From: Aureimonas populi
GTDB taxonomy: Bacteria; Pseudomonadota; Alphaproteobacteria; Rhizobiales; Rhizobiaceae
NCBI RefSeq assembly: GCF_017815515.1
Contig: NZ_CP072611.1
Coordinates: 3,410,001 to 3,474,000, forward strand
DNA: 64,000 nucleotides
Direction: 5' to 3'
The notes below the pieces were generated by a model. The model did not search any database. It was not told the DNA's origin and saw only the letters and a program-made list of their open reading frames with translations. Shown piece after piece: positions 52,219-59,662 of this stretch. A program made the translations under genes and the position numbers. Position 1 is the first letter of the stretch. Every line of letters begins with the position of its first letter.

Positions 52219-53805
52219 TCAATCGAGCGGGACCACCACGAAGCGCAGATCGCCATTGGCGGCGGCCACCAGCATCAACGCGTTGCGCTGGCCGCCGGCG
52301 CGTAGCGAGGACAGGCGCTCGCGCATCTCGGCAGCCGTCGCCACCTCCTCCTGCCCGATCTCCACGATGACGCTGCCGGGTTCGATTCCCTTCTCCCCGG
52401 CCGCCGAACGCTCCTCCACTTCGGTCACGACGACACCGGACAGATCGTTCGACAGCCCGTATTCCTCGCGCAGCGCGTCGTTCATGTCCGCGAGGCGAAG
52501 GCCCAGCGTCGGCGAGGCCTGCTCCTCTTGCGCCCCGTCTTCCGACGCGGGCTCGCCGCCCTCGGCGGCAGCCATCATCTCCTCGCCATCCTCCAGGCGC
52601 CCGAGCGTGATCTCCACCGAAACCTCCTCGGTCTCGGCTTCCAGGCTCGGCTTTCGCAGGAGTTCCAGCGTCACCTGCCGGCCCACCGGCGTCTCGGCCA
52701 CGATGCGCGGCAGGTCCTGCGAGCTTTCCACGGCGCGCCCGTCGAAGCCGACGATGACATCGCCGATCTCGATCCGCCCGTTGTCGGAAGGGCCGTTCGG
52801 CACCACGCCCATCACCAGGGCGCCCCGCGCCTCCGGCAGGCCGAGGCTTTCGGCGATGTCCGGCGTCACCGCCTGAAGGCGGATGCCGAGCCAGCCGCGC
52901 CGCGTCTCGCCGAACTCGCGTAGCTGCCCCACCACATTCTGGGCCAGAAGCGCCGGGATCGAGAAGCCGATGCCGATGGAGCCGCCAGTGGGCGAGATGA
53001 TCGCCGTGTTGATGCCGACCACCCGCCCATACATGTCGAAGAGCGGCCCGCCGGAATTGCCCCGGTTGATGGCCGCGTCGGTCTGGATGAAATTGTCGTA
53101 GGGGCCGGCATTGATGTTGCGGCCCCGCGCCGAGACGATGCCCACGCTGACAGAGCCGCCGAGGCCGAACGGGTTGCCGATGGCCATCACCCAGTCACCG
53201 ATGCGCACATCTTCCGAATTGCCGAAGGAAACGGCCGTCAACGGCACCTCCGGCTCGACCTTCAGGACCGCGATGTCGGTCTTGGGATCGCGGCCGAGGA
53301 CACTCGCCTCCAGCGCGCGCCCGTCCGCGAAATTCACCGTGATCTCGTCGGCATCGGCGATCACGTGATTGTTGGTGACGACGACACCCGACGCATCGAT
53401 GACGAAGCCCGAGCCGAGCGACTGCACCTGCCGCGAATTGCGCCCGTCCTCGCGCAGCAGTTCGTCGAAGAAATCCTGAAGGGGCGAGCCGTCCGGGGCG
53501 GACAGACGGGGCATGCCCCTGCCCGCCGAGGGCACGTTCTGGGCGGTGGAGATGTTCACCACCGCGTCGAGAAGCCCTTCCGCCAGATCGGCGACCGAGG
53601 CCGGCCCCTGCATGCGCGGCTGCGCGGAGGCGGGTGGAACGCCGGGTGCCTGCGGTTCGACCGTCTGGCTCGTCGGCGGCTGCGGCGCGATGGTCTCCCC
53701 CTCAGGCGGCGGCGCGATGACGCCTTGCGCGCCGGCGGCCATCGGCGAGAGGAGGGCCGCGGCCAACCCGGCCGAAAGGATCGTCCCACGGTGACGAAGC
53801 TTCAT
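52219..53805 (-). CDS. degP: DegP/Do-family periplasmic serine endoprotease
   Basis: The 528-residue product has a signal peptide (ILSAGLAAALLSPMAAGAQ) and a Pro-rich linker to about residue 65. The trypsin-like domain has H147 (VTNNHVIAD), D177 (KTDIAVLKV) and S251 (INRGNSGGPLF). Two PDZ domains follow (IRLQAVTPDIAESLGLPEARGALV in outline and GVVVTEVEERSAAGEKGIEPGSVI in outline), with an acidic insert between them. It degrades or chaperones misfolded envelope proteins. It lies downstream of hflK-hflC, the standard order in Hyphomicrobiales. Confidence 0.95.
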   Translation of the reverse strand: MKLRHRGTILSAGLAAALLSPMAAGAQGVIAPPPEGETIAPQPPTSQTVEPQAPGVPPASAQPRMQGPASVADLAEGLLDAVVNISTAQNVPSAGRGMPRLSAPDGSPLQDFFDELLREDGRNSRQVQSLGSGFVIDASGVVVTNNHVIADADEITVNFADGRALEASVLGRDPKTDIAVLKVEPEVPLTAVSFGNSEDVRIGDWVMAIGNPFGLGGSVSVGIVSARGRNINAGPYDNFIQTDAAINRGNSGGPLFDMYGRVVGINTAIISPTGGSIGIGFSIPALLAQNVVGQLREFGETRRGWLGIRLQAVTPDIAESLGLPEARGALVMGVVPNGPSDNGRIEIGDVIVGFDGRAVESSQDLPRIVAETPVGRQVTLELLRKPSLEAETEEVSVEITLGRLEDGEEMMAAAEGGEPASEDGAQEEQASPTLGLRLADMNDALREEYGLSNDLSGVVVTEVEERSAAGEKGIEPGSVIVEIGQEEVATAAEMRERLSSLRAGGQRNALMLVAAANGDLRFVVVPLD

Positions 53806-53930
53806 TCCCGTTCCTTCCCGTCCTGCGCCGCGCCGGCCCATGCCTTGAGGCAAGCCGACAAAAGCGACCGAATCAAGAGCCGGCCACGCTGCTCCCTGCC
53901 GGATGGAAGCACAGGCACGGCCTGGAAAGC

Positions 53931-53966
53931 GAAAACGCCCGCCTCGGACATTCCGGGCGGGCGTTT
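53931..53966 (-). terminator. Terminator after hflC
   Basis: AAACGCCCGCC and GGCGGGCGTTT form a perfect 11-bp stem with a 12-base loop, just after the hflC stop on the minus strand, followed by a short T-run (TTTTCGC). It separates hflC from degP. Confidence 0.75.
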
Positions 53967-53981
53967 GCATGTCGTTCCGGC

Positions 53982-55136
53982 TCAGTTCGCCGGGGCGGGC
54001 TCGGCGTCTGGTGCGCCTTCCGAGCCGGGAACGGTCTCATCGTCCGGCAGCGGGGCCAGGATGCTCGGCGGCTCCTCGCCGGCACTGATGGCGCGGGCCG
54101 CTTCCTCGGCGGCGCGGCGCGCCTCCTCGGCGGCCGGCGACAGCGGCGGCATCTCCATGGCGCCCTCCTCCTGCGTGCCTTCTTCCGGCGTGGCCGGGGC
54201 GGCGGGGGGAGCGGCCGGCGGGGCGATGGGCGCGCCGCCGCCCTGTTCCGCGCTCAGCGCGATATCCGCGTTGAAGTAGCGGAAGAAGTCGGAACTCGGC
54301 GACAGCACCATCGTGGTGCCCGCATTCTCCATCGCGCCGCGATAGGCCTCCATCGAGCGATAGAACTCGAAGAACTCCGGATTGGCCCCGAAGGCGCTGG
54401 CGAAGATGGCGTTGCGCTCCGCGTCGCCCTCACCCTGGAGGATCTGCGCGTCGCGCTGGGCGCCGGCCACCGTCTCGGAAACCTCGCGGTCGGCCGCCGC
54501 GCGGATCTCGCGCGCCGCAACCTGGCCGTTGGCGCGCAGCCCCTCGGCCTCGGCAAGGCGCTCGGCCCGCATCCGCTCATAGGTCTGCTGCGCCACGTCG
54601 TCGGTCAGGTCCGTGCGCCGAATGCGCACGTCGTCGAGCGAGAGGCCCAGATTCTCCGCCTCCGGGCGAATCTGGTCGCGAACCTCGACCATCATCGCCT
54701 GGCGCTCGTTGGAGAGCGCGGCCTCGAACGAGCGCTGGCCGTAGACGGCGCGGATGGCCGAATCGAAGCGCGTGCGAAGGCGCTGCTCGGCCAGTTCCAG
54801 CGAACCGCCGGCCACCTGCTGGCGGAAGCGGCCCGCATCCTGGATGCGGTAGGCCAGGAACGCGTCGACCTGGTAGAAGAGACCCTCGGCGGTCTGCACG
54901 CGCAGGCCCTCGAGGTCCAGCCGCTGGAGGCGGTCGGATAGCTTCTGGACGTTGTCGGCGCGCGCGAAGGTGAAGGGCAGTTTGAAATAGAGGCCAGGAT
55001 CGTCGATCACCCGCTGGATCTCGCCGAAGCGAAGGACGATGGCCTTCTCGCGCTCGTTGACCACGAACAGCGAGTTGTAGAGCACGAAGACGGCCGCCGC
55101 GACGACGGCGATGACGGCATAGAAACGATTGTTCAT
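53982..55136 (-). CDS. hflC: FtsH-modulating protease complex subunit HflC
   Basis: HflC is a membrane-anchored stomatin/prohibitin (SPFH) protein that, with HflK, encloses FtsH. The 384-residue product has an N-terminal helix (VIAVVAAAVFVLYNSLFVV) and an SPFH domain with NEREKAIVLRFGEIQRVI. A long coiled coil follows, with EFFEFYRSMEAYRGAM and MVLSPSSDFFRYF. Unlike E. coli HflC (334 residues), it has an extra tail of about 80 residues rich in Pro, Ala and Glu. It overlaps hflK by 4 bases. Confidence 0.95.
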   Translation of the reverse strand: MNNRFYAVIAVVAAAVFVLYNSLFVVNEREKAIVLRFGEIQRVIDDPGLYFKLPFTFARADNVQKLSDRLQRLDLEGLRVQTAEGLFYQVDAFLAYRIQDAGRFRQQVAGGSLELAEQRLRTRFDSAIRAVYGQRSFEAALSNERQAMMVEVRDQIRPEAENLGLSLDDVRIRRTDLTDDVAQQTYERMRAERLAEAEGLRANGQVAAREIRAAADREVSETVAGAQRDAQILQGEGDAERNAIFASAFGANPEFFEFYRSMEAYRGAMENAGTTMVLSPSSDFFRYFNADIALSAEQGGGAPIAPPAAPPAAPATPEEGTQEEGAMEMPPLSPAAEEARRAAEEAARAISAGEEPPSILAPLPDDETVPGSEGAPDAEPAPAN

Positions 55137-56368
55137 CGACCGGCCCCCTGCGCGAGCGTCTGGCCGGCCACTGGCCCGGAGGAAAGCGCGGGCGCGGCGC
55201 TGCCGCCGCCCTGGTTGCCCGAACCGCCGTTGTTCTGCCGGTTCTGCTGCTGGTTCTGGCGCCGCTGCTCGCCCTGGCGCTCCACCTCGGTGAGCGGGAG
55301 ATAAGGTACGACTCCCTGCCCGCCGGCCGCCCGCTCGTCCACGATCACCATGTTGGAATCGCCCAGCACAGCCTGCATCGTCTCAAGGTAAAGGCGCTGG
55401 CGCGTCACGCCCGGGGCGCGTTCATACTCGGTCAGGATCGAGGTGAAGCGCTGCGATTCACCCGTGGCCTCCTGCACGACGCGGTTCTTGTAGGCGGCCG
55501 CGTCCTCGCGGATCTGCACGGCTTCCGAGCGCGCCTGGCCGAGGCGCTGGTTCTGGTACTGCTGCGCCTCGTTCACGAAGCGGGTCTGGTCCTGCCGGGC
55601 GCGCTGCACCTCGTCGAAGGCGCTGGCCACTTCCGTGGGCGGCGCTGTGTCCTCGATGGCGATGGCGTTCACCCGCAGGCCGGCCCCGTACGAATCGAGC
55701 GTTGCCTGCGTGATGGCACGCACGTCCTCGGCGATGCCCACACGGTCGTTGCGGAAGAGCGCCTCCACGCGCGAACGGCCCACCACCTCGCGCATGGCGC
55801 TTTCGGAGACCTGCCGGAGCATCCCCTGCGGGTCATCCACGTTGAAGAGGAAAGCCTGAGGATCGTAGACCTGATAGAGGACGGAGAACTGGACATCGAC
55901 AAGGTTCTGGTCGCCCGAGAGCATCAGGCCCGTCGAAGCGCCCTGCTGGTTGCGGCCGATGGGGAGCTGATTCTCCACCGCCGGCACGGTCTCCACCGTC
56001 TGGACGGGCCAGAAGATGAAGTGAAGCCCCGGCTCCAGAACCTCCTCGCTCGGCTGGCCGAAGAGAAGCTCCACGCCCACCTCGTCCGGCTCCACGATGA
56101 AGACGGCGTTGAACAGCCACACGACAGCGATGCCGGCGGCCGCGAGGCCCGCCAGCGCGAGCCCGCCGCCGGTGGACCCGCCACCGCCCCCGCCGGGCAT
56201 GACGCGGCGAAGCCGGTCCTGGCCGCGACGCAGAATGTCCTCAAGATCGGGCGAGGGACCGCCCGGCCCCGGGCGCGGATTTTGCGGCCGCTGGCCCCAT
56301 GGGCCTCCCGGATTGCCGCCACCGCCGCTTTTCCAGCCGCCGTTCCCCGTCTGATTGCTCCAGGGCAT
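55133..56368 (-). CDS. hflK: FtsH-modulating protease complex subunit HflK
   Basis: The 411-residue SPFH protein begins with the HflK-type Trp/Gly/Pro-rich cytoplasmic tail (MPWSNQTGNGGWKSGGGGNPGG in outline, LEDILRRGQDRLRRVMPGG). A membrane helix near residue 75 and the SPFH domain follow (VEPDEVGVELLFGQPSEEVLEPGLHFIFWP in outline). It ends in a Gln/Asn/Gly-rich segment. It forms the FtsH-enclosing ring with HflC. It is the first gene of hflK-hflC. Confidence 0.95.
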   Translation of the reverse strand: MPWSNQTGNGGWKSGGGGNPGGPWGQRPQNPRPGPGGPSPDLEDILRRGQDRLRRVMPGGGGGGSTGGGLALAGLAAAGIAVVWLFNAVFIVEPDEVGVELLFGQPSEEVLEPGLHFIFWPVQTVETVPAVENQLPIGRNQQGASTGLMLSGDQNLVDVQFSVLYQVYDPQAFLFNVDDPQGMLRQVSESAMREVVGRSRVEALFRNDRVGIAEDVRAITQATLDSYGAGLRVNAIAIEDTAPPTEVASAFDEVQRARQDQTRFVNEAQQYQNQRLGQARSEAVQIREDAAAYKNRVVQEATGESQRFTSILTEYERAPGVTRQRLYLETMQAVLGDSNMVIVDERAAGGQGVVPYLPLTEVERQGEQRRQNQQQNRQNNGGSGNQGGGSAAPALSSGPVAGQTLAQGAGR

Positions 56369-56501
56369 CTACGTCCTTTCGTCCACCGAAGGCTGCGCCG
56401 CCGCGCCGCCCACCACCTCTTCGCTCTGCCGGTCTTATAGGAATTCGGCTCGCGCCTTTCAACGAGATCGCGCCGGCTTGATGCCCTGATGGCGCAAATG
56501 G

Positions 56502-57056
56502 TTAGCGGAGTTCGCGCGCAGGTTCGGACGCGGCGACGCCGATGCGCTCCAATGTCAGGAAGCGCGCGTCGGCGCTGTCCTTCTCTCCACGTTCCATCTT
56601 CTCCTCGCCAACCGTGCGCCACAAGGCTTTGTCGAGCTCCGGGAAGAACGCGTCGCCCGGCGGCCGCGCGTCGATCTCGGTCAGCTCCAGCCTGTCCAGC
56701 CGGTCGAGGAACGCCGCATAGACCTGTCCGCCGCCTGCGATCACGATTTCGTTCGTGCCCCGTTCCCGCGCCCGTGCGGCGGCGATCTCGACCGCCTCGG
56801 CCAGGCTGGCGGCGCGCAGCGCGCCGGCCGGCAGCGCGCCCTCGCCGCGCGTCAGCACGATGGTGTCGCGCCCATCCAGCACGCGCCCTATGGATTCCAG
56901 CGTCTTGCGGCCCATGATCATGGGCCGCCCCATCGTCAGGCGCCGATAGCGCTTCAGGTCGCTCGGCAGGCGCCAGGGCATCGCGCCCCCCTGCCCGATG
57001 ACGCGATTCTTCGCCATGGCGACGATGCCGACGAGGATCGGCTCCCCCATGCTCAT
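56502..57056 (-). CDS. folA: Dihydrofolate reductase
   Basis: The 184-residue enzyme makes tetrahydrofolate from dihydrofolate with NADPH. It has [35 protein letters not shown] in outline with the substrate-binding [10 protein letters not shown], the [16 protein letters not shown] loop and [13 protein letters not shown]. The ATG at 57056 overlaps the thyA stop as ATGA. Coupling to thyA is expected since thymidylate synthase consumes methylene-tetrahydrofolate and produces dihydrofolate. Confidence 0.95.
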   Translation of the reverse strand: MSMGEPILVGIVAMAKNRVIGQGGAMPWRLPSDLKRYRRLTMGRPMIMGRKTLESIGRVLDGRDTIVLTRGEGALPAGALRAASLAEAVEIAAARARERGTNEIVIAGGGQVYAAFLDRLDRLELTEIDARPPGDAFFPELDKALWRTVGEEKMERGEKDSADARFLTLERIGVAASEPARELR

Positions 57057-57847
57057 ACCGCGATCGGCGCCTTGATCGAGCCGTGCGCCTCGTAGCCCTC
57101 GATCGCGATATCCTCGAATCGGAAGGCGAACAGGTCGCGGATCTCGGGGTTCAGGGCAAGGCGCGGCAGGGGCAGCGGCTCGCGGGAGAGTTGCAGGCGG
57201 GCCTGCTCGAAATGATTGTGGTAGAGATGCGCATCGCCCAGCGTGTGAATGAACTCGCCCGGCTTCAGGGCGCTCACCTGCGCGATCATCGCGGTGAGCA
57301 GCGCGTAGGAGGCGATGTTGAAGGGCACGCCGAGGAAGATGTCGGCCGAGCGCTGGTAGAGCTGGCAGGACAGCCGCCCCTCCGCCACGTAGAACTGGAA
57401 CAGGCAGTGGCAGGGCGGCAGCGCCATCTGGTCCACCAGCGCCGGGTTCCAGGCGGAGACGATGAGCCGGCGCGAGTTCGGATTGGCGCGGATGGCCTTG
57501 AGGACATCGGAGATCTGGTCGATCCCCTCTCCGTCCGGCGTCGGCCAGGAGCGCCATTGCGAACCGTAGACGGGGCCCAGATCGCCGTTCTCGTCCGCCC
57601 ATTCGTCCCAGATGCGCACGCCGTTTGTCTTCAGATACGCGATGTTGGTGTCGCCCTTCAGGAACCAAAGCAGCTCATGCACGATGGAGCGGATGTGGAG
57701 CTTCTTCGTCGTCAGCAGCGGGAATCGTTCGGAAAGATCGAAGCGCATCTGGTGGCCGAAGACGGAGCGCGTGCCCGTGCCCGTCCGGTCTCCCCGGTCG
57801 GTCCCCGTTTCAAGGACCCGGTCCAGAAGTTCGAGATATTGGCGCAT
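57053..57847 (-). CDS. thyA: Thymidylate synthase (ThyA type)
   Basis: The 264-residue enzyme methylates dUMP to dTMP. It has [31 protein letters not shown] in outline at the start, the dUMP-binding and catalytic region [14 protein letters not shown] with the nucleophilic Cys in PPCHC, and [19 protein letters not shown]. The length equals that of E. coli ThyA. A 4-base overlap couples it to folA. Confidence 0.97.
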   Translation of the reverse strand: MRQYLELLDRVLETGTDRGDRTGTGTRSVFGHQMRFDLSERFPLLTTKKLHIRSIVHELLWFLKGDTNIAYLKTNGVRIWDEWADENGDLGPVYGSQWRSWPTPDGEGIDQISDVLKAIRANPNSRRLIVSAWNPALVDQMALPPCHCLFQFYVAEGRLSCQLYQRSADIFLGVPFNIASYALLTAMIAQVSALKPGEFIHTLGDAHLYHNHFEQARLQLSREPLPLPRLALNPEIRDLFAFRFEDIAIEGYEAHGSIKAPIAV

Positions 57848-58079
57848 ACGCAGACTCCGACCCTACCACGAGCCGGAAGATGCAACACCTGCTTTAAGGA
57901 CTCGTGACGTGCGGCATGCACATAGATTCCCGAGAACCGGCCGGGAGTCGAATCGACAATATTTACAATTAGTTAATTCGCTCGAATCAACCGGCGCGTC
58001 ATTTTGGACGGCGGATGAGACACGCTTCTCGAAAGGGCCTTTCAACGCGGAACGCTTGCCCCTATATTCGCCGTGCCGG

Positions 58080-58372
58080 CCATCCGGTCGGCTATGGCGA
58101 TAAACGGACGATGCAATAAACCATTCGGACCCGGGGGCGGTACCCGGCGCCTCCACCTGAACCCACCTTTCGCGGTGGTTTGAGGCGGGGGCGAAATAGG
58201 ATCGACGAGGGTGTAAAGATCGAACTTTCGCTCGGCATGGTACCACCGTTATCGGGCTGTCAAAATAGTTGCCAACGACAACTATGCGGAAGCGCGTCTC
58301 GCCGCTTAATGCGGTGCGATAGCTTCAATTCAAGCCCTGGGGGTTCGCACCTCTAGGCGGGGCCCGGAGGCG
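58080..58372 (+). ncRNA. ssrA: Two-piece (permuted) transfer-messenger RNA
   Basis: The gene order is permuted. The acceptor piece comes first, ending GGTACCCGGCGCCTCCACC at about 58157. A removed loop follows, then the coding piece starts GGGGGCGAAATAGGATCG at 58187. GGGGGCG pairs with CGCCTCC to make the acceptor stem. The tag frame (58271-58309) encodes ANDNYAEARLAA and stops at TAA. The third base of CCA is not encoded (CCT), so it would be added. Outer limits are approximate. tmRNA rescues stalled ribosomes; sspB, which delivers its tag to ClpXP, is the next gene. Confidence 0.93.
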
Positions 58373-58401
58373 CCTGGCAACAGAAGCCTCCACCTTATTT
58401 T
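58366..58401 (+). terminator. Terminator of ssrA
   Basis: GGAGGC and GCCTCC form a 6-bp stem with a 14-base loop, followed by ACCTTATTTTCG. It lies at the 3' end of the tmRNA coding piece. Confidence 0.6.
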
Positions 58402-58563
58402 CGCCGCCGCGTGGTCTTCCCTTGGAGCGGCCGGAAGCGCTAGAGCATCTGTTGTGCTTGGGACCTCCGGGCAGGACGATGGGCCTGCGCATCGGGTCTC
58501 GTCGAAACGGAATAAAGACCGGGCAGCGGGCCGAGCGGCCAGCGCCCCAAGACGCAGGTTGTC

Positions 58564-59148
58564 ATGAGTCAGGATCTCATCCGCTACGACATTCTGGCCC
58601 AGGACGCGCTGCGCGGGGTCATCCGCAAGGTGTTGACCGAAGTGGTCAAGACCGGCCTTCCCGGCGACCATCATTTCTTCATCACCTTCCTCACCTCCGC
58701 GCCCGGCGTGCGGATTTCGGCGCGGTTGCGCGAGAAGTACCCGGACCTGATGACGATCGTCATCCAGCACCAGTACTGGGACCTCGCCGTCACCGACAGC
58801 GGCTTCGAGATCGGCCTGTCCTTCTCCGACATCCCCGAGCGCCTGCTCATCCCCTTCGCGGCCATTCGCGGCTTCTACGACCCGGCAGTGAACTTCGAGC
58901 TGGAGTTCGACGTGCGCGCCGCCGAGGCTGCGAACGAGGAAGGCGCGGCGCCCACGCAGCTCAAGCCCGTGGCGCCCGCGCCGGCTCCCGCCGCGCCCCA
59001 GCCCGCTGGCAAGGCGCCCGCCAGCGTGCCCGCCACGAAGACGGGCGAGGCGAAGGCGCAGACGGATACCGGCGACGACGCGCCGGAAGGCGAGGACAAG
59101 GCCTCCGCGCAGGTCGTCTCGCTCGACGCCTTCCGCAAGAAGCCGTAG
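58564..59148 (+). CDS. sspB: SspB-alpha, ssrA-tag adaptor for ClpXP
   Basis: SspB binds the ssrA tag and delivers tagged proteins to ClpX. The 194-residue protein has the SspB fold: IRYDILAQDALRGVIRKVLTEV, HHFFITFLTSAPGVRISARLREKYPDLMTIVIQHQYWDL in outline, and SFSDIPERLLIPFAAIRGFYDPAVNFELEF in outline. A disordered Ala/Pro-rich linker (about residues 120-180) leads to the ClpX-binding tail VVSLDAFRKKP. It stands directly downstream of ssrA on the same strand. Confidence 0.95.
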   Translation: MSQDLIRYDILAQDALRGVIRKVLTEVVKTGLPGDHHFFITFLTSAPGVRISARLREKYPDLMTIVIQHQYWDLAVTDSGFEIGLSFSDIPERLLIPFAAIRGFYDPAVNFELEFDVRAAEAANEEGAAPTQLKPVAPAPAPAAPQPAGKAPASVPATKTGEAKAQTDTGDDAPEGEDKASAQVVSLDAFRKKP

Positions 59149-59166
59149 GGCGCCCTCGGCAGGCCC

Positions 59167-59367
59167 ATGGCTGAAATCGTCAACCTTCGCCAGGCCCGCA
59201 AGCAGCGCGAGCGCAAGCGCGCCGAGGCGAAGGCGCAGGAAAACCGCGCCGCCTACGGGCTGACCAAGCCTCAGAAGGCCAAGGCCGGATCGGAGCGGGC
59301 CAAGCTCCTGGCCACGCTGGAAGGGGCCCGTCTGGACAAGCCCGGGCGCGGCGAAGGCGAGCCGTGA
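59167..59367 (+). CDS. DUF4169 family small basic protein
   Basis: The 66-residue peptide begins MAEIVNLRQARKQRERKRAEAKA, the hallmark of DUF4169, and has a further charged helix. It is mostly Arg/Lys/Glu/Ala and has no known function. It starts 18 bases after sspB and its TGA overlaps the GTG of the next gene. Confidence 0.85.
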   Translation: MAEIVNLRQARKQRERKRAEAKAQENRAAYGLTKPQKAKAGSERAKLLATLEGARLDKPGRGEGEP

Positions 59368-59603
59368 TCGTCAAGCGCTCGCTGTCGATCCGGGGCCACC
59401 GCACCTCCATCAGCATCGAGGACGAATTCTGGGCTGCGCTCAAGGCCATTGCCGCGCGCGGCCGGCAGCCTCTGGCCACGCTGGTCGCCTCCATCGACGA
59501 CGGCCGCGCCCCGGACCGCAACCTCTCCTCGGCCATCCGCGTCTTCGTGCTGCGCGATGCGCTTGAGCGCGCCGCGGAAGGCCCGCCCCAAGAGACCGTT
59601 TGA
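59364..59603 (+). CDS. Ribbon-helix-helix domain protein (RHH_4)
   Basis: The 79-residue product begins at a GTG that overlaps the previous stop (GTGA). VKRSLSIRGHRTSISIEDEFWAALKAIAA is a ribbon-helix-helix DNA-binding start and LSSAIRVFVLRDALE a second helical part, as in the RHH_4 family found after sspB and DUF4169 in rhizobia. Such proteins bind DNA as dimers; the target is unknown. The last codons lie in one arm of a long inverted repeat. Confidence 0.88.
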   Translation: MIVKRSLSIRGHRTSISIEDEFWAALKAIAARGRQPLATLVASIDDGRAPDRNLSSAIRVFVLRDALERAAEGPPQETV

Positions 59604-59662
59604 GAATTCGGCGGCGAAAAAGCCCCGCAGGCGCGACCCGCCCGAATTCTCGAACGGTCTCT
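59591..59662. terminator. Long inverted repeat over the stops of two convergent genes
   Basis: A 21-base arm at 59591-59611 and its complement at 59642-59662 match except for one T/G pair, around a 30-base loop. Each arm contains or abuts a gene's stop codon (RHH gene at 59601-59603, AsmA-like gene at 59662-59664). Both arms contain GAATTC. It should act as a bidirectional terminator. Confidence 0.8.
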
